A stretch of DNA of 64,000 bases from Costus lasius (Eukaryota; Streptophyta; Magnoliopsida; Zingiberales; Costaceae), in assembly GCA_027563935.2 (NCBI GenBank), contig CM050450.1:94052439-94116438 (forward strand). Reading direction: 5' to 3'. Positions within the stretch are counted from its first letter, which is position 1. Each line of letters begins with the position of its first letter. Both the position numbers and the translations under genes were made by a program. Under the pieces are notes generated by a model. It ran no database searches, had not been told where the DNA came from, and saw nothing but the letters and a program-made list of their open reading frames with translations. Below are positions 56,050 through 64,000 of this stretch, one piece after another.

Positions 56050-57010
56050 GAATGTCCAGGAAGATCAAAGTAACTATGATCTCCTTCCCTCCTTATAAGA
56101 AGAAGAAAATGAGGAAAGATCTAACTAGTTACACCTCCATTGTCACCTATGCAAAATGAACCTACTTCAGAAGGAAGTTCAGGTAGTAGACAAATATGCA
56201 CAAGGAGGCTTGAAGACTTGTATAGGGAAACTAAGAGAATTAATGATGTCTCATTTGTTTGTTTATTTGCAAATACTAAACCTATTGACTTTGAAGAGAC
56301 CGTGAAAGAAGAAAAATGAAGAAAAGCCATGAATGAAAAGATTAAAGCAATAGAAAAGAAAAACTCCTGGGAACTTAGAACTTTGCCTCACGGACATAAT
56401 CTATCGGACTCAGAAAATGCACTAGGAGAAGTTGAGAGTCACAAAACCAGGCTCATAACAAAGGGCTACAAATAGAAACAAAGTATTGACTATGATGAAA
56501 TTTTTGCTATAGTTGCTCACTTAGAAACAATAAGACTGATAATCTCTTTAGCTATTCAAAATAAGTAGAATATTTTGTAAATGGATCTTAAGTCAGCTTT
56601 CTTGAATGGATATCATGTATATGTGAATTAACTCCAAACTACACAATGAAAGGAAGCCAAGGCAAGATATTGAAATTTAGAAAGGCACTCAATGGTCTAA
56701 AGCAAGCTCTTAGATCATGGAACTATAGAATTGACAAGTACTTCTAGGAGAATGGATTTACCAAATGTCTTTATGAATATGCCTTGTACTTGGAAAACGA
56801 AAATGATGAAATACTGATTGTGTATTTGTATGTAGATTATTTGATTTTTACAGGAAATAATCCAACAATGTTTGAAGTATTCAAGAAGGTGATGAATCAC
56901 GAATTCGAGATGACAGATCTTGGACTGATGTCCTACTATTTGGGGATGGAAGTGAAGCAAACAAGTGAAGGGATTTTATCTCACAAGAGAATTATGCAAA
57001 AGAGACTATA
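56050..57010 (+). pseudogene. C2 reverse transcriptase remnant
   Basis: Recognisable RT blocks in broken frames: MDLKSAFLNG-like at about 56580, LNGLKQALRSWN-like at about 56690, and the active-site region at 56829-56840, which reads YVDY instead of YVDD. The last Asp of the catalytic pair is therefore lost. The following block MTDLGLMSYYLGMEV is well kept. Confidence 0.85.
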
Positions 57011-57099
57011 AAGAAATTCAACTTGAGCAACCATAATCCAGTCAACACTCTAGTCGAAAATGGTCAGAAGATGTCTAGGTATGATAATAGTAAAAAAAG

Positions 57100-57765
57100 T
57101 TGATTCTACCTCTATTTAGAAGTTTAGTTGGCAGCTTGACATACTTGACATGCACAAGACCTGATATTTGTTTTGGAGTTGGTCTAGTAAGTCACTATTT
57201 GGAAGCACCTACTAAGATGCACTTAAATGTTGCCAAAAGGATATTGCGATACATCAAAGGTACAATGGATTTTGGATTTTATTATCATACTACTAATGAT
57301 TTCAAACTTGAAAGATTTTGCGATAGCGATTGGGCCAGAGATGCTTGAAGCATAACTAAATTTGTCTCTTTCATAAGCAATGTAGTTTTCACTTGGAGCT
57401 CGAAGATACAGCCGATCATGACCCTAAGCAACATATGTTGCCCTCAACTTTTGTGTGACTCAAGCAATTTGGCTAAGATGATTAATGGAAGAATTACACT
57501 TTATATAAAAGAAGCCAACACCAGTCAACATTGACAAGAAATCAACAGTTGTTTTGGCAACAAATCCATTGTTCTATGAACACAATAAACACATCGATAC
57601 TTGATTTCACTATATTCAAGAATATGCTTCAAGCAAACAAGTACAACTGAATTATGTGAAGACTGAACATCAAATTACGACTATTTTTTCAAAGGCACTG
57701 AAGTTCAATGAATACAAAGAATTAATAACCAAGCTTAGAGTACAAGAATTTCAAATTTAAGGGGA
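57100..57765 (+). pseudogene. C2 RNase H remnant and 3' end
   Basis: It includes LVGSLTYLTCTRPDICFGVGLVS and the RNase H start FCDSDWARDA, followed by TGA. Degraded RNase H continues to about 57750 and a purine tract before the right LTR. Confidence 0.85.
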
Positions 57766-58100
57766 TGTTTTAATATAAACTTGAAAATTGCAATGCTAGA
57801 AACGAATGTATCGCCTCAGAAGAAACCCACCTCGAATTTCAACCGTTGTTACCATGGGAAGACCTCAATGTTGCCTTCGACTTGTTGCATCGCCTTGGAA
57901 AAGAAGACGACACCACGATCAAATTTTTGTATTTAATTTTTTAATAAATTCAAGGGAGATCAAGAGCTGATCTCCTTTCTATATAAACCCTTGTATGCTT
58001 TCTGTTTCATCAATGGAATTGAGCAAGTGTTCCTTCCAATCTCTTCTCGCCGAGCTTTGCTCGGTTGTGTGTGAAGTGATTTAGTTTCTTACAATCTCAT
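57766..58100 (+). repeat. C2 right LTR
   Basis: It starts TGTTTTAATATAAAC directly after AAGGGGA and matches 52205-52500. It includes the TATATAAACC stretch at about 57980 (a plausible TATA box). The 3' end is uncertain, near 58092-58100. Confidence 0.7.
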
Positions 58101-58380
58101 TCTTTCTTTCTTTATACGACTTTACATCTCTCTACCATAAATATTGATTGTTATATATACAATAATTTGCTTTATATTATATGTAGTGCTTGTCAATGGA
58201 TTTGTGTACAAGGATACTAGTCAAGTGAAGGCGGAAGATTTCTTTCTTTCTTTATATGACTTTATGTCTCTCTACCATGAATATTGATTGTTATGTATAC
58301 AATAATTTGCTTTAAGTTACATCTAGTGCTTCTCAATGGATTTGTGTACAAGGATACTAGTTAAGTGAAGGCAGAAGATT
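58101..58380 (+). repeat. 140-bp tandem duplication over the GLP intron/exon 2 boundary
   Basis: 58101-58240 and 58241-58380 are two copies of the same unit. Each spans the intron end (TTTGCTTTA...TAG) and the first 54 bases of exon 2 (encoding VLVNGFVYKDTS...AEDF). About a dozen differences separate them, so the duplication is not recent. The first copy keeps CAA where the second has TAA. Confidence 0.92.
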
Positions 58381-58819
58381 TCTTCTTCCAAGGCCTTGAT
58401 AAGGCCCGCAGCACCACAAACATGCTCCGCTCTAATTTCACCACCATCAACGTCAACTAGATTGCCGGCCTCAACACTCTCGGCATCTCCCTCCTGCGCG
58501 CCGCCGGATCCTGCTGGTTCTGGATGGCGAGCTCTATGTTGTCTTCATCACCTCCAACATCAACAATGTTGGCAACAAACTCTTTACTAAGACGCTAAAG
58601 ATGGGCAATGTGTTCATGTTCCCTAAAGGAATCCACTTTCAGTTTAACTGCGGGTACGGGAATGTGGTTGCGATTGCAGCTCTAAAAAGCCAAAACCCCG
58701 GAGTGATCACCATTGCCAATGCTATGTTCAGATCGAAGCTGCCGATCTCCGACGACGTGCTGGCTAAGGCCTTGCAGGAGGATAAGAAGACCGTCGATTG
58801 GCTGCAGGCGCAATTCTAG

Positions 58820-59130
58820 ATGGACAATAACTTATGGTGATCGAACTTAATTAATCATTACGTTTCTCTATTTCAGCATTATCTTTTTATGCAATCAATA
58901 AGCAAAAAGCACACTGCTTGCATGCAGAGGAATGTAAGGTGTGATCATTAAATAATATTTAAGCTTGTTTGCATGACCAAGCTTGTCTATAATGCTTTTT
59001 TCTTTGAAACTTTCTGGGGTCAAAGCGTTGCTGATTTGAAGACATTTTCCTTGCATTTGGTAGAATTCAAACCTCAGCATTCATCTTCAGCAACAAAAAT
59101 ATGCTAAAAACAATAATTTGTTGTTTCCTA
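58820..59130. other. GLP 3' flank
   Basis: AT-rich sequence after the pseudogene stop, including AATAAG at about 58897 as a weak polyadenylation-like signal. No gene is visible. Confidence 0.45.
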
Positions 59131-59807
59131 TGTTGGGTGAGTTTCTCTCTTATATGGAGGACGGCTCACATTTGGGATGGCTCACATTTGGTTTGACCCA
59201 CTTAATGGTATACTTAAAATGTTTGGGTATTTTTTGGTGACTAATTGATGAAGTTAGGGCTGGCTTTTGAGAGGATGGGTGTAGCCGCATGGTTTGATGA
59301 GAGAGCAACAAAAATTATGAGAGAATAGAGAAGAGAAAAATCTGTCTAGCATTTGATCAAACGATGATCACAACGTATTGCACCGTTGGATTGAGTTGAA
59401 ACTTTGTAGGCATATAGAGCACTCATTTTGCCAGATTCTAAACGGTCAGTTCATGGATTAGAGTTCTCTAAGGTCGACGATTTCTCATCCCTAGACAGGG
59501 CAGTTTTTCATTTGGTGAGATCTCTCCATCTTCTCTTTGCATTTGGTTTCCACCTTGTGAGTGATGACCAATTAGTTGTTGATCAAGCACGTGTAGTTCT
59601 TGATGTTTTGATGTATTCTCTCTAGTGTGTGGCTAGAGGAAACTTTGTGATTTCTCATTAATTAGTGAAGGTTTTGATCGGTGTTGCTCCTGTGGTTTTT
59701 CCCTTTGTTTAAAAGGGTTTTCCACGTAAATCTTAGTGTCATTATCTTGCTTTATATTGCTGTGATTTTTCTTAGTTGGTGGTTAGTGGTATTATTTATC
59801 CATATCA
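59131..59807 (+). repeat. C3 5' LTR
   Basis: About 677 bp from TGTTGGGTGAG to CCATATCA, ending one base before a tRNA-iMet PBS. There is no second copy in the window, because the element is truncated at about 61014, so the left end is inferred from the TGTTGGG start. Confidence 0.7.
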
Positions 59808-59808
59808 G

Positions 59809-59820
59809 TGGTATTAGAGC
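59809..59820 (+). promoter_or_regulatory. C3 primer binding site (tRNA-iMet)
   Basis: TGGTATTAGAGC differs at one base from the standard TGGTATCAGAGC and lies just upstream of the gag start. Confidence 0.88.
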
Positions 59821-59847
59821 TTGGTTCTATTAATTTGGTTTGTGAAG

Positions 59848-60626
59848 ATGGAGATTAATACTAGTAGAATGATAAGTCTTAATGGTAGCAACTATCATAT
59901 GTGGAAAGGGAAGATGGAAGATCTTCTCAATTGCAAAAACTATCATGCTCCAATTTTGGGTGAATCTGCAAAGCCAATTGATAAGAGTGATGATGAATGG
60001 AAATTATTAAATAGACAAGTTTGTGGCTATATTAAACAATGGGTAGATGACAATGTTCATAATCATATCTCAGATGAAAATGATGCATATGCACTTTGGT
60101 GTAAGCTTGATGAGTTGTATGCTCGCAAGACAGGAGAAAACAGATTGAAACTCATGAATTTGAAGTACAAAGATGTTTCTCCTATTACTGATCATTTGAA
60201 TGAGATGCAGGGAATTATAAATCAATTAGCTGCAGTGAAGATCAATTTTGAAGATGAAGTGCAGGCATTATGGCTTCTTGGCACACTTCCTGATAGTTGG
60301 GAAACTTTCAGAGTCTCTGTTACTAATTCAGCTCTTAATGGAGTAGTGACCATGAGCTTGGTGAAAAGTAGTTTATTAAATGAGAAGAGAAGGAGGAAGA
60401 CTACTAGTCCATATATTTCTACTCATGCAGAGGTATTTGTTGCAGAAAGTAGGGGGAGAAATAAAAGCAGAGGCCTAGAGTATAGAGATAAGTCTAGAAG
60501 CAAATCTAGACCAAAAAGAACTTTGGATGCTATCATTGTGGGATGAAAGACCACATTAAGAAATATTATAGAAAGTTGAAAAAGGAGCAAAGACAAGAGC
60601 AAAAAAGAAAAAGCAAGAGTGAAGAT
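59848..60626 (+). pseudogene. C3 Copia gag (TNT1-94-like), frameshifted
   Basis: It starts at the ATG at 59848 ([27 protein letters not shown]). The gag domain includes [18 protein letters not shown] and [16 protein letters not shown]. The frame is open to about 60546, but the zinc knuckle ([14 protein letters not shown]) lies in another frame because of a one-base shift near 60515. The last Cys of the knuckle is Tyr. The block matches plant TNT1-94/Tork-type elements. Confidence 0.88.
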
Positions 60627-61014
60627 GAGACCAATAGAGTTAACACTGTGTTAGAGGAGTTTGTTCTTCTATGCAAAGGAGATGAGGTAAATCTCACTAA
60701 TGATAACTCTAGTTTGGTGATTGATAGTGGTTCTTCTACACATGTCACATCAAAAAGAGAACTTTTCTCTACATATACTCTTAGAAATTGTGGTACTATA
60801 CACATGGGAAATGATGGAGTTGCACAGGTTGTTGGTATTGGAGATATTTATGTTGAGACCAACAATGGCACAAAGCTACTACTGAAAAATGTGAAGCATG
60901 TTCCAGATATCAGATTGAATTTGATTTCTGTTGGAAGACTTGATGATGAAGGATATGTCAACACCTTCAGTGATGGTTAGTGGAAGCTGAAAAAGGGAGC
61001 TTTGGTTTTAGCTC
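60627..61014 (+). pseudogene. C3 Copia protease, truncated
   Basis: It encodes SLVIDSGSSTHVTS with an intact catalytic DSG, then HVPDIRLNLISVGRLDDEGY. A TAG at about 60978 (where a Trp-like codon would be near) and an abrupt end of homology at about 61014 stop the polyprotein. Integrase, RT and the 3' LTR are absent. Confidence 0.85.
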
Positions 61015-61261
61015 AGGTGTGCTACTATCGGTTTGTAAGAAGTGAAGGTTCGCGGCCCAAGTTGAGTAAATGCCGCAACAATCAGTGCGATAGAGGAAGC
61101 TGGCACATTAATATTTCAAGTTCAGTAAATGTCTCCACCTGGCTGTGTAATGGACAAAAGTGGAGGCATCGCTCGCTACGCTTCGCTAGAAAAGAACAAC
61201 TGCGTGGAATGGTACGACCCTCTCCCGTTTTCGCGTGCATTGTGTAAAATCCTAGAGTACG
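61015..61261. other. Unassigned 250-bp segment between C3 and Athila-like pol
   Basis: This stretch is more GC-balanced than its neighbours and belongs to neither flanking element. One plus-strand frame (about 61127-61270) reads through around 48 codons with MSPPGCVMDKSGGIARYA and EWYDPLPFSRALCKI, which looks protein-like but is not a family I recognise. An organellar or gene-fragment insert captured at a break is possible; I cannot confirm it. Confidence 0.4.
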
Positions 61262-64000
61262 GTATTAAGGACCATCCCACCTATTAGTCGCTTCATCAAC
61301 TGTCTTTTCCAAAATTCCTTTGATCTCTCTGTTTGATATCTCAACCTGTCCACTTGTTTGGGGGTGATAAAGTGTTACAACTCTATGATTTACCCCATAT
61401 TTCCTGAGTAAGGCTAAAAACTTGTGTTCTATGAAATGTGAGCCTCTATCACTGATCACTACTCATGGTGTCCCATATCATGGAAAGATAATCTTTTTGA
61501 ACTGTTTAATAACAACTCTCGAATCATTGGTAGGTGAAGTAAGAGCTTCAACCCATTTTGAGACATAATCAACTGCTACAAGAATGTACTTGTTACCTCC
61601 AGAAGATGGGAAAGGTCCCATGAAGTCAATCCCCCAAACATCGAATATCTCAACTTCAAGAATATTGAACAATGGCATCTCATGTCTTCTGTTAATGTTC
61701 CCCGTCTTTTGACATCTATCACAAGATAATACAAAGTTTCTAGCATCTTTGAAAATTGTAGGCCAATAAAATTCTGATTGTAACACCTTAAAAGCAGTCT
61801 TCTCAGTACCGGCATGACCACCATAAGAGGATCCATGACATTGAAACAATATATTTGTAATATCCTCTTCAAGTATACATCTTCTAAAAATCCCATCTGC
61901 ACATCTTCTGAACACATAAGGCTCATCCCAAAAATAATGTTTTACCTCAGCCAAGAATCTCTTCCTTTTTTTGGTAACTCAAATCAGGAGGAAAAACATT
62001 AGCTACAAGGTAATTCACTATGTTAGCATATCAAGGGGCTCTGATTTGTTCAATGGCCAAGAGTTGCTCTTCAGGGAAGGAATTATTGATTTCATCACTC
62101 TTTTCAGTATCCACCATTATCCTTGAGAGATGATCTGCAACAAAATTTTATGATCCCTTTTTGTCTTTAATTTCCAAATCAAACTCCTGTAAGAGTAAAA
62201 TCCATCTGAGTAAGCGTGGTTTAGTATCTTTTTTCTGCATCAGGTACCTTACAGCTGCATGATCAGTGTACAATATTACTTTGGAGTCAATCAAGTATGA
62301 TCTGAATTTATCAAAGGCAAATACAATAGCCAAAAGTTCCTTTTCAGTAGTAGTATAATTTCTCTATGACTTGTCCAAGGTTCTACTAGCATAATGGATA
62401 ACATAAGGCCTTTTATCTTTTCTCTGCCCAAAAACTGCTCCTATTGCATAATCACTGGCATTGCACATGAGCTCAAAGGGCAAATCCCAATCTGGATGTT
62501 GAATGATAGGTGCTGAAATCAAAGCCATCTTTAATTCCTGAAAAGCAGATAAAGAATCCTTATCAAAAGAAAATTTTACATCTTTACAAAGTAAATTTGT
62601 AAGAGGTCTAGCAAGTTTAGAAAAATCCTTAATGAATCGCCGGTAGAATCCTGCATGTCCTAGAAAGCTTCGAACCTCATTCACTATTATGGGTGGTTCC
62701 GATTTCTCTATCACCTCAACTTTGGCCTTATCAACTTCAATTCCTCTTTCTGAAATCAAGTGCCCCAAAACTATCCCTTGCCTAACCATGACATGATATT
62801 TTTCCCAATTAAGCACAAGGTTAGTTTCTTCACACCTTTGCAAAACCCGAGATAAATTAGCCAAACAAACATCAAAAGAAGAATCATATACAGAGAAATC
62901 ATCCATAAAGTCTTCAATGAAATCAGAAAAAATAGCCATCATGCATCTTTGAAAAGTGGCAAGTGCATTACATAAACCAAATGGCATTCTCCTATATGCA
63001 AAAGTTCCATACGGGCAAGTGAAAGTGGTTTTATCTTGTTCATCAGGGTGTATAGGAATTTGAAAAAAAAAACCAGAATATCCATTTAAGAAACAAAAGT
63101 GAGAATGGTTTGCCAGTCTTTCAACCATCTGATCAATAAAAGGTAAGGGAAAATGGTCTTTCCTAGTAGCAGTATTTAATTTCCTATAATCTATGCACAT
63201 GCGCCAACTAGTAACAGTTCTAACAGGAATCAATTCATTGTCTTTGTTTTTCATGACTGTTACCCCTCCTTTCTTAGGAACACAATGTACAGGACTTACC
63301 CATTTGCAATCAAAGATAGGATAGATAATACCTACATCTAATAATTTCAGAACCTCTTTCTTTACAACTTCTTTCATGGAGGGGTTCAGTCTTCTTTGGA
63401 AATCTGCATGTGGCTTGTGCTCGTCTTCCATCAAAATCCTGTGCATACAAAAAGAGGGGTTAATTCCTTTCAAGTCATCAATTGAGTACCCAATTACCTT
63501 TCTATGGATTCTTAATTCCTTGAGAAGCAAATATGTCTCCCTTTTCCCTAATTGTGCATCAACAATAATAGGGTAAGTAGAATCAGGACCAAGAAATTCA
63601 TAATGAAGGTTATTAGGTAAAGCCTTAAGTTCTATTTTTGGAGCCTTTTCTTCTTCACTCTTTTCATTGTCACGAGCACTGTAATTTGATAATTCATCAG
63701 TCATAGAGTTTGTTTTTTCAAGAGCAAAGTCTAAATCAGTGTCACGTTTATTGTTTTCAACAAATAAATCATTAAGATTATAGACCATGTCATCTATATT
63801 ATGTATACTACAATAGGATTTAGAATTTGAAGGGTTTTTCATGGCTTCATGCAAGTCGTACACAATTATTTCATCCCCAATGTTAAGTGAAAGCTTACTA
63901 TTCTTTTCATCAATAAGTGCTCCTGTAGTGGCTAAGAACGGTCTAACAAGTATGATGGAGATTTTTGCATCTTCTTCCAGTTCAAGAACTACAAAATTCC
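61262..64000 (-). pseudogene. Athila/Tat-like Gypsy pol (protease end, RT, RNase H, integrase)
   Basis: It enters from the right edge in an open frame at 64000, with the protease tail (LVRPFLATTGALID). Next come a linker and RT with SWRMCIDYRKLN, MPFGLCNALATFQRCM and the FMDDFSVY active site (about 62900). RNase H ([11 protein letters not shown], about 62265) and integrase follow, the latter with an HHCC-type zinc finger ending CDRCQKTG and core motifs [13 protein letters not shown] and ISDRGSHF. It stops in the core (TNRWDGP) at about 61262. Stops: TAG 62364-62366, TAA about 62148, TGA about 62033, and two TGA at about 61465-61490 where the family has Arg (CGA). A frameshift lies near 61968. 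The Arg stops fit CpG C-to-T decay. Confidence 0.9.

Larger units (their letters stand above)
52205..58100 (+). mobile_element. C2: degenerate Copia element in the GLP intron
   Basis: Related terminal sequences at 52205 to about 52500 (TGTTAAAATA) and 57766 to about 58100 (TGTTTTAATA) flank a Copia order of gag, protease, integrase, RT and RNase H. All domains carry stops and frameshifts. A short purine tract (AAGGGGA) precedes the right LTR at 57760. I could not identify a target duplication or a clear PBS, so exact ends are uncertain. Confidence 0.8.
52069..58819 (+). pseudogene. Germin-like protein (cupin) pseudogene, intron split by C2
   Basis: Exon 1 (52069-52188) encodes a signal peptide (MAAKYNSLLAFSLLALA) and the mature N-terminus with the conserved Cys region (CVADCNS). 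One base is lost near 52131, shifting the frame. The exon ends AAAG before a GT donor. Exon 2 appears twice at its 5' end (58187 and 58327) and ends QAQF-stop at 58819. Further damage in exon 2: TAA at about 58357, TAG at about 58468, and a deletion near 58500-58508 that removes cupin box 1 with its His-x-His metal ligands. Box 2 remains but is one residue short (PKGIHFQFN). Family members are extracellular Mn-binding oxalate oxidase or superoxide dismutase-like proteins; this copy cannot fold as one. Confidence 0.93.

Overview
This is repeat-dominated nuclear DNA from a flowering plant. Nearly every base can be assigned to Ty1/Copia or Ty3/Gypsy LTR retrotransposons. The only host gene I recognise is a broken germin-like protein (GLP) gene at 52069-58819. 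GLP signatures, tRNA-iMet and tRNA-Asp primer binding sites (PBS) and Athila/Tat-type pol motifs point to an angiosperm; species cannot be read from the sequence. Family names used here are local labels: C1, C2, C3 are Copia families; G1 is a Gypsy with a TGTAACGCCC LTR start and two zinc knuckles; G2 and G2b are Athila/Tat-like Gypsies with tRNA-Asp-type PBS.

Layout. 1-6417: plus-strand C1 copies in a tandem LTR arrangement (pol tail, LTR, deleted pol, truncated LTR). 6418-20703: a minus-strand G1 element, 3' truncated, whose gag is split by a complete minus-strand C1 element (C1a, 8317-17333, 5-bp target duplication GAGCA, LTRs almost identical). G1 itself sits in the 5' leader of an older minus C1 copy (20704-23216), which sits in the 3' region of a G2 sequence. 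This gives a four-level nest.

23217-31846: G2 3' region, then a complete-looking non-autonomous G2 element (LTR 24278-26123, LTR 30016-31846) with a short gag-like ORF and a long acidic ORF but no pol. 31847-51014: a scrambled cluster of G2/G2b LTRs in both orientations, with large inverted repeats. It also holds a plus C1 element with an internal deletion (C1e, 32522-38346, target duplication GAATT) and a second G2 element in inverse orientation (46090-51014). The G2 LTRs and 3' regions carry short palindromes of the form TTACGG..CCGTAA, in places spaced about 74 bp.

51015-58819: AT-rich DNA, then a GLP pseudogene whose intron holds a degenerate C2 Copia element, itself containing a GC-rich insert. 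59131-61014: 5' LTR, gag and protease of a TNT1-94-like Copia (C3). 61015-61260: an unassigned segment. 61262-64000: minus-strand Athila/Tat-like pol (protease end, RT, RNase H, integrase), running off the window.

No intact host gene, true tRNA/rRNA gene or CRISPR array is supported. The transposons do not form a pathway together, but the G2 elements lacking pol could in principle depend on a pol-bearing relative such as the one at 61262-64000. The window's main value is as a record of nested insertion, deletion with templated filler, and LTR inversion.
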